In this document: positions 6,888 to 15,377 of the stretch, in pieces
Layout of the letters: every line of letters starts with the position of its first letter
How positions within the stretch are numbered: position 1 is the first letter of the stretch
From: a virus
Virus record (IMG/VR): IMGVR_UViG_3300035698_012853
Location: 1 to 27,009 of that record
Reading direction: 5' to 3' (one strand)
Length of the DNA stretch: 27,009 bases
Made by a program: the position numbers and the translations under genes
Notes under the pieces: generated by a model
The model's database searches: none
What the model was told of the DNA's origin: nothing
Seen by the model: only the letters and a program-made list of their open reading frames with translations

Positions 6888-9800
6888 TTAATATCCTTTC
6901 GCATCAAAATCAATTTCTGCATTACTTACAGGGATTGTTTTTGCTACATCCCCCCATACTCTTATAAATACAGACGTTTCGGTTTTTGTTATCTCCAAGA
7001 ACCCTAAAACACCGTTCACAATATTCGCATTTATTCTAGGGGCATAAGCAAAGGCACCATTAAAAAATATAGTTTTTCCACCTGAAGGAATTGCAATATC
7101 TCTACCATAATCAAGCTTTGAAATTGGTACGTTTACATAAATAATACTATCGTACAGATACATATTGTAGGCACTGTCTGTAGTTGAAAGTAAATATTTG
7201 AATTTAATGTATCTTGCGTGATAACTATAAGAAGTGTCAACTGTAGCAAAAGCTGTCCATGTAATATTGTCTTCAGAATGACTTATTTGTATCGCTACCG
7301 CACCACCAGAAACATTTTTATAATCATTATCAATAATAATATTAAAATCAAAAATTATTTCTAAATCAATAAAACTGTCATCCATTTCATAATATCCTGA
7401 AGCTTCAACAGGTCTATCTAATATGAGACTACCTGCGGCCTCTGCAACCTCCCAGGTATTTCCTTCAGCTTCTAACTCTTCCCATGTTTTAGAAGTTTTA
7501 AGGGCTAATACAGGTCTCATATAAGTATTGTTATAATCATTACGCCAAACTTTTTCAACATTTGATGTTTTCCAAGATAAATCTTCTTGCCATAGCCTGA
7601 ACTCATTAATGAAATTCATTTCAGGTGGTAATGTCACATTTATTGTATCTAAAGCAAAACCAGTACTAGGATTTTCTGAACGATCAATAGCTTTACACAT
7701 ATAAGTCTGCCAACCTATTTGACCTACTGTAGAAATAAATTCAGTTGAATCCACTAATTCAGCAACAAATTCACCGGTAGCCCAATCATTACCTCGTTTA
7801 ATTATATATCTCGATAAATCCAAGTCAGTGTTTGCCGTCCAAGAATGTTTTAATAAATTTCCTTCTTGCGAGACATCATAATCCTGAACATCTGCAGGTG
7901 GTGCAGATTTGCCTTTAACTAATACGGTATCAGAAGGACTTGAATCAATAGAATTAGATACTTGACCATCAGAAGAAACAACAGCTACTTCATAAGTCAA
8001 TAAATCAATCATATCACCTACAATATCAAAATTTTCTTCTGTTGTTTCACCCCTTAAAACCCAAGCGTCAGTATCCTCTTCTCGTAAATAAATTAAAGCT
8101 TTTTTGTATTGGTTGATATGGCTATTCACAGGGTTAGGCTTCAAAAAAGATACACCAATATATTCCTCAATAGTTCCATCACTTAGCAGTGTAATGTCTT
8201 CAATAAGCGTTAATCCTGTGACATTAGCTACACCAGTTGTAAGTGAAGAAAAATTATTATCATCTACAATAAAAATACTATCATCATAAACATCATTATT
8301 CATTTCCAGTAAGTTAAAATCTATTTCATCATTTTTTGTTCGAGATAATCCCAAAATTCTATAATCTTTTTTTTCAGAACCATCTTCGCCTAAAGTCCAT
8401 TCGTCATACTCTCTAGGAACTTGTGAAAACGCTACACTAACAGTAATTTCATCAGTCACGCCAGCTACATTGGTGACGACCCTTTCCTCTCTAGTATCAT
8501 CACGAAATTGAACGATTATGTTATATATTTTTCCGGCAGCTAATGTTAAATATTTGTCAAGCCTAACCAAAGAATAATCATCATTGAAAACCTGTATTTG
8601 ATCGTCATCAACGTCGTGAACTGCTGAAGGTTTTATGTCATATAAATCTACCGCCCTTTGTTTCCTGCACCTCCCACCACCTAAACCGAATTGAGGTACG
8701 TCATGCTGTATTGAAATTACTTGACCTGCCTGTGCTATTACACCACTGATACCAACTCTAAGCTTCATACTTTGTATCAAATTCATGTGTATTTTTTGAA
8801 GCTTTCTACATTCCCTAGTTGCTTGACTTTTACTTGTTGTCAAGAATTGATATGACTTTGTGACAATAGGGTTTCCGTCAGCTATAGCAGTAACAATATC
8901 AGCTTTACTTCTATATGAAGCAGTATCCCAAGTATAGTCCAAATCTTTATTTAAAAATTTAGCCTCTACAATGTGAGGCATATTTTTTAAAGATTTCCAG
9001 TCCATAGAAAATTTTTCATCTTTATGGCTACCCATAGTGAATAATTGAACTGAATCATCTTCTTTATCCATTCTCAATTTTATTTCATCTTGGGAATAAA
9101 TAGGCATTCCCCCAAAATTAGAAGCTAATTGCATAAATAATTGAATAGCCCCAGAAGGACTATCAATATTACAATCCATTCTATACCTTTTTTCATATCC
9201 CCCTGCACCATCAGATACTTTGTTTTCGCAGTATTGTGATATTTCAATCCATAGGTCTAAATCCATATCAGTAGAAACAATATGCTGCCCTGTGCCAAAG
9301 CGTTTATGCTCCATAAGGAACTTCATATCCCATGCAAAACTACCGTTCCATTCGTCCCTAAAAGTGGTTCCATCCCAAGTACATACAGCATCATCAGAAA
9401 GCCTTTTATATTCTTCACTTGTTCCGTCATAATAATAATCTTCCCAATCAATAGCGGAACCCAAATATTTAACGTCAGGAGCGGGTACAATCAACCCCTT
9501 AACTGTTTGAGTGAATTTAGGCATAGAGTTACTTAATTGAGGACTTGCAATAGCCTTGTAAGCAACTAGGGCTACATTAGGATATATAAACGCATTACTT
9601 GTTGTTTCGTCTAAATAAGTCCAAACTAAATCGCCTTGTTTTGTAGGACTACTGCTACTGTCGTTTGAAGTTTTTGTTTGTCTTATCATCCACTGTGCAG
9701 CATCTAAACCTTCAATGTCATATTGCCTGCTGATCGTAGCGTGTGTTTTTTCAGTCACAGAATAAGTACCTAAAGTTATCCAAGAAACATCAGCAACTTT

Positions 9801-10682
9801 TTTATATTCTATTTTTGTTGTGACTGTCCAAGCTTTACTATTCCCTATTGAGTCATATTGATAACAACCGCCAGGTAAATTATTATGCACTACAAAACCT
9901 GTAATATTTTTGGCGATTGTCGTGTATGTCCTTGTATCGTTTTTATTTAATTCTTCATTTACGTCATTCAAATCATGCTCTAATTCAAAACCTTCAATAA
10001 GTGTTTGGTCATTGGTTCCCATTCTCTCTTCAACGGTCACACCTTCAAAATTAGCTATTGGTTGATCATTTATTTTATGACTTGCTATACTTTTAATCTC
10101 ACCCTCACCTAAACCTATGAGAACATAAAGCCATGTATCTTTTCCGTCAGTCTTAATATAATAATTAAGAATTACTCCACCAACTTTCATTTCACCAAAA
10201 GTCAAACCAATACAAGCGCCTTCTTGTTGAACCGAAGTCACACCACTAAAAGTATAAGAAGGTGACCTATCAATGTACGAATCAATTTCTGGCATTTTCG
10301 TTATTGCAGGTTGCCTAGTTGTCATTGCTTGAGAGTGTGTTCTAACAGGTGCTGGTGGTGGTGGTGGTGATGGCATTGGTGGTGGTGCTATAGGTGAATG
10401 TGATCTTGTAGCTAAAAAAACACCTGCTACAAAACCAACTACACCAACTATCGCAGTAACAGGGTCTTTTATATCTGCGGTTATGATTATCTCTTCAAAA
10501 TTATTTACACCTTCTTTCAAATCTTTGCAATGGTGCCCTGAAATAATTATATGGCAATTCTCATAAATAAAGCCTGATTCTTTTAAAAAGAATTCAACAG
10601 TATGATTCGCAATATAAGCAATTTCTTTTACCCCTCTACCTGATTCTCTTAAAGGGTTAGGAATGTTTCTGACTATTATCAT
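6888..10682 (-). CDS. gpJ-like central tail tip / host specificity protein
   Basis: At 1264 residues this is the largest gene and the expected lambda gpJ equivalent: a trimeric hub closing the tail tip and carrying host-recognition domains. Residues 1-75 look like the gpI-type domain fused to many J proteins, ending in TADIKDPVTAIV. A hydrophobic helix follows at about 74-92 and a proline-rich linker at 97-113. Residues about 130-760 contain the hub domains (GEGEIKSI, about 192; RFGTG, about 461; MDCNIDSP, about 502). About 815-1018 looks like two fibronectin-III-type modules (YEVAVVSSDG, SRYIIKRG, AIDRSENPS). About 1040-1190 resembles a discoidin or carbohydrate-binding beta-sandwich, followed by a C-terminal beta domain. 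The start overlaps the upstream gene by 26 bases and has AAGGAA upstream. Confidence 0.9.
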   Translation of the reverse strand: MIIVRNIPNPLRESGRGVKEIAYIANHTVEFFLKESGFIYENCHIIISGHHCKDLKEGVNNFEEIIITADIKDPVTAIVGVVGFVAGVFLATRSHSPIAPPPMPSPPPPPAPVRTHSQAMTTRQPAITKMPEIDSYIDRSPSYTFSGVTSVQQEGACIGLTFGEMKVGGVILNYYIKTDGKDTWLYVLIGLGEGEIKSIASHKINDQPIANFEGVTVEERMGTNDQTLIEGFELEHDLNDVNEELNKNDTRTYTTIAKNITGFVVHNNLPGGCYQYDSIGNSKAWTVTTKIEYKKVADVSWITLGTYSVTEKTHATISRQYDIEGLDAAQWMIRQTKTSNDSSSSPTKQGDLVWTYLDETTSNAFIYPNVALVAYKAIASPQLSNSMPKFTQTVKGLIVPAPDVKYLGSAIDWEDYYYDGTSEEYKRLSDDAVCTWDGTTFRDEWNGSFAWDMKFLMEHKRFGTGQHIVSTDMDLDLWIEISQYCENKVSDGAGGYEKRYRMDCNIDSPSGAIQLFMQLASNFGGMPIYSQDEIKLRMDKEDDSVQLFTMGSHKDEKFSMDWKSLKNMPHIVEAKFLNKDLDYTWDTASYRSKADIVTAIADGNPIVTKSYQFLTTSKSQATRECRKLQKIHMNLIQSMKLRVGISGVIAQAGQVISIQHDVPQFGLGGGRCRKQRAVDLYDIKPSAVHDVDDDQIQVFNDDYSLVRLDKYLTLAAGKIYNIIVQFRDDTREERVVTNVAGVTDEITVSVAFSQVPREYDEWTLGEDGSEKKDYRILGLSRTKNDEIDFNLLEMNNDVYDDSIFIVDDNNFSSLTTGVANVTGLTLIEDITLLSDGTIEEYIGVSFLKPNPVNSHINQYKKALIYLREEDTDAWVLRGETTEENFDIVGDMIDLLTYEVAVVSSDGQVSNSIDSSPSDTVLVKGKSAPPADVQDYDVSQEGNLLKHSWTANTDLDLSRYIIKRGNDWATGEFVAELVDSTEFISTVGQIGWQTYMCKAIDRSENPSTGFALDTINVTLPPEMNFINEFRLWQEDLSWKTSNVEKVWRNDYNNTYMRPVLALKTSKTWEELEAEGNTWEVAEAAGSLILDRPVEASGYYEMDDSFIDLEIIFDFNIIIDNDYKNVSGGAVAIQISHSEDNITWTAFATVDTSYSYHARYIKFKYLLSTTDSAYNMYLYDSIIYVNVPISKLDYGRDIAIPSGGKTIFFNGAFAYAPRINANIVNGVLGFLEITKTETSVFIRVWGDVAKTIPVSNAEIDFDAKGY

Positions 10683-11094
10683 AGCGGTAAATTCCTTCTA
10701 TTTTTGTGGCATCAACCTCATAAATTTTTCTAGTTGTAACACCGGTTTCTTTACATTCAATAAAAGTCTTTTTATGTAAATATAATCCAGTATGAGAAAT
10801 AACACCATTTTCACCCCAGAACAAAATCACATCAAAGAAAGTGGGTTTTTCAATCGTTATCCATTGTCTTTTATAATCTCTAATAAATTTGGATATTCTT
10901 TTTCGCTCTTCATTATCGTATTTACTCCAATGCTTGCTATAATTATGAATATCTAATAAATCAATATGTCTATAATGCTTAAAACACCAAATAAGAAGTC
11001 CCCAACAATCCAATCCAGATAAATCACGACCTTCCTCTTTGTAAGGAATTCCGAGTAAATCATTAATCATTATTTTAGGGGTTACATTAATCAT
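10657..11094 (-). CDS. NlpC/P60-type tail tip peptidase (gpK-like)
   Basis: This 145-residue protein has the NlpC/P60 hallmarks: GLDCWGL with the nucleophile Cys at residue 30, and ISHTGLYL with the catalytic His at residue 101, preceded by DVILFW (family pattern D-x-x-x-F/W). It lacks the JAMM metalloprotease half found in some lambda gpK proteins, so only the cysteine-peptidase domain is present. In siphoviruses such proteins sit at the tail tip and help the tail cross peptidoglycan. Order gpL-like, gpK-like, gpJ-like agrees with lambda. The usual third polar residue is not obvious, so activity is not certain. Confidence 0.85.
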   Translation of the reverse strand: MINVTPKIMINDLLGIPYKEEGRDLSGLDCWGLLIWCFKHYRHIDLLDIHNYSKHWSKYDNEERKRISKFIRDYKRQWITIEKPTFFDVILFWGENGVISHTGLYLHKKTFIECKETGVTTRKIYEVDATKIEGIYRYDNSQKHS

Positions 11095-11695
11095 TTCTTA
11101 TAGAGGGTGCAGCGTTATATCTCGCTTGGTTTCCTAGTGCTTGACATCTTGTCAAAGAACCATCACATTCTTCGTCAGCCAATATAGTATATCCACATTC
11201 AGTACCGCCAAATCCAGGACTAAGTTTTAAACATTGACAATAATTTCTATCGTGATTTCTGCGCGGTACTATTACATTCGACAAATTGAATTTACCTGTA
11301 ACGTGCAAATATACGTCTTGCTGGTTACAAGAATAACTATCAATTTTATATGTGTTCAATTTATAAGAACTAGTATCAGATAGTTTGTTTTTAAAAACAC
11401 TAATCACGTCAACTTTTTTTCCATGCCAACCATAATTTAAAAGATAAAATATTATACCTCTTGAAACATTAGAAAGCTTAATTGTTGATCGTAGTAGCTG
11501 CATGAAAGTATTTTCTTTCATATTCCCTATTTCTATAGGTAAATAGTTATACGTTATTCCGTCGTAAACAATAGCAGTTTTTTGGTTGGTATAATGAACG
11601 TCGGTACCATCATTTTTATAGTCGTATAAAGTGAAAAGACGTACTGGTTGATTTGTCTTTTGATTTTTTTCTTCAATATAGGTCGCATTAGTCAT
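11087..11695 (-). CDS. gpL-like minor tail protein with C-terminal Cys cluster
   Basis: The 202-residue product resembles lambda gpL and the DUF2163/BR0599-type tail proteins. The N-terminal two thirds are beta-rich (VRLFTLYDYKNDG, YLPIEIGN). The C-terminus has Cys at 153, 155, 167, 177 and 184 with the spacing C-x11-C-x9-C-x6-C for the last four. In lambda gpL, conserved C-terminal cysteines hold an iron-sulphur cluster, and the same is likely here. It overlaps the gpK-like gene by eight bases and follows the gpM-like gene by four. It would form the ring between the tail tube end and the central tip protein. Confidence 0.85.
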   Translation of the reverse strand: MTNATYIEEKNQKTNQPVRLFTLYDYKNDGTDVHYTNQKTAIVYDGITYNYLPIEIGNMKENTFMQLLRSTIKLSNVSRGIIFYLLNYGWHGKKVDVISVFKNKLSDTSSYKLNTYKIDSYSCNQQDVYLHVTGKFNLSNVIVPRRNHDRNYCQCLKLSPGFGGTECGYTILADEECDGSLTRCQALGNQARYNAAPSIRND

Positions 11696-11699
11696 TTGA

Positions 11700-12035
11700 T
11701 TACCCCGAAACTATTTTTAGTTTGAATTTTCCTTGAAACAATGCGTTTTTATAGGATAGTTTATAGGTGCCTGGAACATATCTGACATTGTACTCTACGC
11801 TGTCAAAAGGTGATGTAAATGTGAAGCTAGTCAATGCACCATATTTAGCTTTGAATTGGTCAAAATATGTTTGCAGCTTTGTATATAACATTGGAGGGGT
11901 TTTTATACTAAAATCTCCGTTCATATCAACAGAAACTAATCGACGCTGCTCTGCCTGATTAGCATAATTTGTTATTAAAACTTTAAAACTAGGTGCGTGA
12001 TCAATACTTTCTCTTACTAATTCAAAATCAGACAT
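11700..12035 (-). CDS. gpM-like minor tail protein
   Basis: This 111-residue, beta-rich protein has the length and place of lambda gpM, directly after the tape measure and before the gpL-like gene. Visible elements are SFKVLITNYANQAEQRR, LYTKLQTYFDQFKAKYG, and FTFTSPFDSVEYNVRYVPG, a pattern shared with distal tail proteins of this type (PxxxxxYxVRY). It probably caps the tail tube at its distal end. No signal or membrane segment. Assignment rests on order, length and these segments. Confidence 0.75.
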   Translation of the reverse strand: MSDFELVRESIDHAPSFKVLITNYANQAEQRRLVSVDMNGDFSIKTPPMLYTKLQTYFDQFKAKYGALTSFTFTSPFDSVEYNVRYVPGTYKLSYKNALFQGKFKLKIVSG

Positions 12036-12037
12036 GA

Positions 12038-14182
12038 CTAACCCCTTCCATTCTTCTCTTCATTGCCTTGAATAACATTAATTATTGTTTCTTGTCCTAT
12101 TTCACTAGCCATAGCCTGTGCAATAGCTTCATCACCCACAACATTAATCATTGTGATTTCTCTTTTACCGTCGCTATCAGCTGAATCAGCATCATAAGCA
12201 GGCACTACCTTTTCTTTTTCGTGGAGTTTGTATAGCCCTGTATATGGAACACTTGATATTCCTTTTGCGTTTCCACCGATACCGTTCAAAGTAGAATTAA
12301 CAGCCTTATTCATTCCTACCATGCTAGCCAAACCTGTAGCACTTGATGTAGCGAAACTAGCAGCCCCTGAAGCTGCTGAAGCTCCCCAGGTGATTAAAGA
12401 CATATAGAAAGCGTTTTGTGCGAGTATCGGGGTTGCTGCTGCTTGTGTAGCTATCATGGTAGCCATTGCTACCTTTTCAGCAGATGCTCCCATTATCAAA
12501 GCAGTTATTTTACTTGCTAACATTTGAGCAAAAATTTGAACGATTGTAGTTAATACGGCTTTTCCAAAATCTTTGAATGCCTCTGAAGCTGTCTTTGTAC
12601 GCATTACTATATCAGTAAACATATCAGTCAAATTATCTCTAAAAGACAATCCTATTTCATTAAATGTTTTAATAAAATCGACCCTGCTTTCATCAACTAT
12701 TTTCTTATAGTTATTCCATTCATCACCAAGTTTTTTAATATCAAGCTTTCCACCTTGACTTGCTTTAGCAATATCTAATTGAAATTTTAACCATGATCTA
12801 CTAGCACCTTCAGCAGACTGTTTGTAAGCTTCCCCAAGTCTATTAACTGAAGAATATTCAGCGTCATGTTGCTGCATAAGAATAACCTTATCTTGTATTC
12901 TTTTTTCCATCAGCATTTGCTCTTCTTTCATGGCGTCGATTCTTGCTTGATCTTGCAAACCATATTCCTGTGCAAATTCTGACCTTTCGTCTTCCTCTGT
13001 TTTACCGTAAGCAGGGACATCCAACGCTGAAGAAAGCCCAAAAACACCACCAAACGCATTAGAAATAACGCTTGCGTCATTCATTGTTTTTACTATCTTT
13101 GTTGTCACCGTCAATAATCCTTGCAAAAACCCAATAGCTTTATTGCTTTCAGTGCCGGTAAAAAAATCCCCTATTTCTCTTTTAAATCCTTTCCATGCTT
13201 CAGAAAGTTTCGCAATACTAAATGCCCCAGTTGATGCCATCTTGTTAAAAGCTTCACCTGTCTTACCTGACCTATCTGTTATTTCAATATAATCTTCCTC
13301 ATATCCGTTTATATCTTGTAAAAGTGTTGCAATAGCTTTCATTGCCCTTATATTTGGAAACATTCTTAATACAGCTTGTGGATCTGAACCTTCAATTTTT
13401 TTCAAAACCGCTAGTAATCCATCATTTGCTAAAGTTACACCATTTAATTGATCTTTTAATTCTTTTGTAGGGTCCATCATTTGAACAATCATGCTTCTTA
13501 ATGCAGGCATAGCTTGATGCGTACTGATACCAGCCTTTGTTAATGCAGCAACTGAAGTTCCTAAATCCTCTAAAGACATTCCGGCTAAATTAGCTTGTGA
13601 AGCGACTTGACCTAACGCAGGTGCTAATTCAGCAAAAGTCGTTTTACCTTCTTTAACGATAGCAAAAAGCCAATCAGATACATCACCCGCTTTTTTAGCT
13701 TCTAATCCATAAGAATTTATCATTGTAGTTATGATATCGGCAGCAACACCGGTATCTGTCATACCAGCCGTAGCAGCCTTTGATGATTCGGTTAAAACAT
13801 CCAAAGCACTTGAAGCGTCAACACCTGCTGAAAGAATATCGTACAATCCTTTTGAAAGTGTTTTAGTTGTTTGACCGTACTCAACAGCTAAACCTTTTAA
13901 TTGTTTTTTATACAAAGGCAATATCTTCATTGATGTTTTAGTCAGCATTGTAGAAACACTAGCCATTTGCTTTTCAAATTTGATCGATTCTTTTATACTG
14001 TTTTTTAAGAAGTTTATTGAACCAATGGCTAACATCATCACGCCCATTGTCTTAATTGTTGAAGATACGCCACTGACTGAAGCTTTCAAACTTTTTGTGT
14101 CTGCTTTGGCTGAAGCAATAGATGAATTCCATTGACCCTTTTTGAGTATCAAATTACCTACTATTGAGCCTGCGTTAAACAT
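12038..14182 (-). CDS. Tail tape measure protein
   Basis: The 714-residue product sets tail length and is packed in the tube lumen. Residues about 95-300 match the TP901-type tape measure core (YGQTTKTLSKGLYDILSAG, TFAELAPALGQVASQANLAG, LTKAGISTHQAMPALRSM). About 395-520 is charged helical or coiled-coil sequence. About 540-625 is long and hydrophobic (TTIVQIFAQMLASKITALIM), as expected for a segment that enters the host membrane. Near the C-terminus, YTGLYKLHEKEKVVPA is the LHE-x-E-x-V-x-P motif seen in many tape measures. Using about 0.15 nm per residue, the tail should be roughly 105 nm long. The ATG follows the chaperone T-part stop as TAA-A-ATG. Confidence 0.93.
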   Translation of the reverse strand: MFNAGSIVGNLILKKGQWNSSIASAKADTKSLKASVSGVSSTIKTMGVMMLAIGSINFLKNSIKESIKFEKQMASVSTMLTKTSMKILPLYKKQLKGLAVEYGQTTKTLSKGLYDILSAGVDASSALDVLTESSKAATAGMTDTGVAADIITTMINSYGLEAKKAGDVSDWLFAIVKEGKTTFAELAPALGQVASQANLAGMSLEDLGTSVAALTKAGISTHQAMPALRSMIVQMMDPTKELKDQLNGVTLANDGLLAVLKKIEGSDPQAVLRMFPNIRAMKAIATLLQDINGYEEDYIEITDRSGKTGEAFNKMASTGAFSIAKLSEAWKGFKREIGDFFTGTESNKAIGFLQGLLTVTTKIVKTMNDASVISNAFGGVFGLSSALDVPAYGKTEEDERSEFAQEYGLQDQARIDAMKEEQMLMEKRIQDKVILMQQHDAEYSSVNRLGEAYKQSAEGASRSWLKFQLDIAKASQGGKLDIKKLGDEWNNYKKIVDESRVDFIKTFNEIGLSFRDNLTDMFTDIVMRTKTASEAFKDFGKAVLTTIVQIFAQMLASKITALIMGASAEKVAMATMIATQAAATPILAQNAFYMSLITWGASAASGAASFATSSATGLASMVGMNKAVNSTLNGIGGNAKGISSVPYTGLYKLHEKEKVVPAYDADSADSDGKREITMINVVGDEAIAQAMASEIGQETIINVIQGNEEKNGRG

Positions 14183-14183
14183 T

Positions 14184-14758
14184 TTATCCCTTGCCTTTCA
14201 GGATTAAATCATCCCAATTATCCTTATAAACTTGCTCTTCACTTGTATCAACCTTAGATATTTCTGACTTTAATTTTGCAACTACCCTTGCATATCCTTT
14301 AACTTCGGGGTGTCCTATTCTAGTTGACTGTATACTAAGCAAATAATCATTTAAAGATTTCTTTGTTGCTTCATTACTCCAAAAATTAAGCTCTCTAAGG
14401 TCAATATTTAACAGCTCTTTATATCTGAAAAGCCCAGGGAACGCAGATGCGATAAGAGCTATTACTTCGCCCCTGCGTCTACGTTTTTTGATTCTTTTAT
14501 TTGTCCCTGAAAGAACTTCATGACATGGGTCAACGTAGCACTTACTTTTCGGATACCAGCTTGCCTTATTTCTGCTTTAGGTATATTTGGCAAAAATACA
14601 GCTAATTGATCAACCAATATATCTTTACCTTTTTCAGCAGCAAAAACTTTATCAAGTGTTTCACTTGAAACTTTTTTAATCTCACATTTTTTGCCAGCAA
14701 ATGTTACCTCTAATGACTCAAATAAACTTTCCTGTTCATCTGCATTAAATTTTTCCAA
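14184..14758 (-). CDS. Tail assembly chaperone, frameshifted G-T type fusion
   Basis: This entry covers the product made by -1 frameshifting. Translation starts at TTG 14758, runs 92 codons in the upstream frame to the slippery site A AAA AAC (14489-14483), slips back one base, and continues 99 codons from CGT at 14483 to the TAA at 14186-14184, giving about 191 residues. The downstream frame has no start codon with a ribosome site, yet is open and reads as sensible protein (FRYKELLNIDLRELNFWSNE, EVKGYARVVAKLKSEI). The arrangement between tail tube and tape measure is that of lambda gpG and gpGT, which chaperone the tape measure during tail assembly. The T part ends one base before the tape measure ATG. 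Confidence 0.88.
14441..14489 (-). promoter_or_regulatory. Programmed -1 ribosomal frameshift signal
   Basis: The heptamer A AAA AAC lies at 14489-14483 in the correct phase of the chaperone frame (TCA AAA AAC). Four bases later ACGCAG (14478-14473) pairs perfectly with CTGCGT (14446-14441); between them GCGA pairs with TCGC and TAA with TTA, making an extended bulged hairpin. A GGG in its 5' side could alternatively pair with CCC just downstream (pseudoknot). Slippery site and stimulator together are standard for tail chaperone frameshifting. Confidence 0.88.
14462..14758 (-). CDS. Tail assembly chaperone, short form (gpG-like)
   Basis: The short product is 98 residues from TTG 14758 (LEKFNADEQESLFESLEV) to TAA at 14462. 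A longer frame reaches back to 14842, but its first 20 or so codons read through the tRNA gene, so they are an artefact; the TTG has AAAGGAG seven bases upstream. The protein is helical and charged, ends in a Lys-rich tail, and shows no membrane segment. It sits where gpG-like proteins sit, between tail tube and tape measure. Frameshifting near its 3' end adds the T domain. It should coat the tape measure before tube polymerisation and is absent from the finished virion. Confidence 0.85.
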   Translation of the reverse strand: MEKFNADEQESLFESLEVTFAGKKCEIKKVSSETLDKVFAAEKGKDILVDQLAVFLPNIPKAEIRQAGIRKVSATLTHVMKFFQGQIKESKNVDAGAK

Positions 14759-14785
14759 AACTTTTCTCCTTTTTTTGATTAAAAT

Positions 14786-14860
14786 TGGTAGCGGAGGAGG
14801 GAATCGAACCCACAACCTCTTGGATATGAGCCAAGCGAGCAACCATAGCTCCTCTCCGCA
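14786..14860 (-). tRNA. tRNA, anticodon CAT (Met or lysidine-type Ile)
   Basis: A 75-base cloverleaf can be drawn: acceptor TGCGGAG against CTCCGCT, D stem GAGC/GCTC, anticodon stem CTTGG/CCAAG with loop CTCATAT, five-base variable loop, T stem GTGGG/CCCTC with loop TTCGATT, then A and an encoded CCA. Anticodon CAT means elongator Met, or Ile if lysidine-modified. Weak points are a T-T mismatch at 1-72, one mismatch in the T stem, and A instead of U at position 8. It lies 7 bases after the tail tube stop and 27 bases before the chaperone TTG. Confidence 0.8.
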
Positions 14861-14867
14861 ACATTAA

Positions 14868-15362
14868 TTATACTCCGATAAACCACATCAAACCACTTGA
14901 AGCATTAGGGAAGCCTTTAAAAACAACCTTATATACTCTCTGATCATCAACATTAAAAGCAACATCTAAGTCAACAGTTGGATATGCCAAAGGAACTGTT
15001 AACCATGTAGCACTTGTTAAATCTGCAAAACCTGCACCACCTTTAGGCTTTAAAACTAATTCAGCAGCATTATCAAATTGCGATAGTCCCGCAGAATTAT
15101 CAACTTCAAGCTTTGTTCCTGAAACTGAACCGTTAGGAATTATAGCAGCTAATTGAGCCAAACTTGCTCTTGTTAGCATTACTTCCACTTCCAATACACC
15201 ACCAACGAAAATATTATCAACAGGCGTTACACCTTTACTATCTTCATTAATAGGTCTATCTTCTGTGGTGTATCTAAAATTTACACCACCTTTAGTTTCT
15301 CCTATAGCGGTATCATCAAACAACACATTACAAGGTCCCAAGTCTTTTATCACTCCACTCAT
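14868..15362 (-). CDS. Major tail tube protein
   Basis: The 164-residue product is beta-rich and has the form of a siphovirus tail tube subunit: an N-terminal ligand-like strand (IKDLGPCNVLFDD), GETKGGVNFRYT, an acidic loop with EDRPINEDSKG, and LEVEVMLTRASLAQLAAI. Its place just upstream of the chaperone and tape measure genes supports the call. It should polymerise in hexameric rings around the tape measure. The start at 15362 has AGAGGAGGAAA just upstream, one of the strongest sites in the window, fitting high expression. Its stop lies 7 bases from the tRNA. Confidence 0.85.
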   Translation of the reverse strand: MSGVIKDLGPCNVLFDDTAIGETKGGVNFRYTTEDRPINEDSKGVTPVDNIFVGGVLEVEVMLTRASLAQLAAIIPNGSVSGTKLEVDNSAGLSQFDNAAELVLKPKGGAGFADLTSATWLTVPLAYPTVDLDVAFNVDDQRVYKVVFKGFPNASSGLMWFIGV

Positions 15363-15377
15363 GACTATTTCCTCCTC

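Noticed and set aside
2127-8289. Plus-strand open frames such as 2127-2330, 3713-3934, 4394-4696, 5244-5462, 6495-6740 and 8104-8289
   Set aside because: They are antisense to well-supported minus-strand genes, lack ribosome sites, and have compositions expected of the reverse of coding DNA.
10359-10388. Repeated CCACCACC tract (minus strand) in the gpJ-like gene
   Set aside because: It codes for the proline-rich linker and needs no separate explanation.
10495-10682. Separate gpI-like gene upstream of gpJ
   Set aside because: The gpI-type segment is continuous with the gpJ-like frame with no stop or new start; it is treated as a fused N-terminal domain.
14759-14842. N-terminal extension of the tail chaperone frame
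   Set aside because: Its first residues are a translation of the tRNA gene; the TTG at 14758 has the ribosome site.
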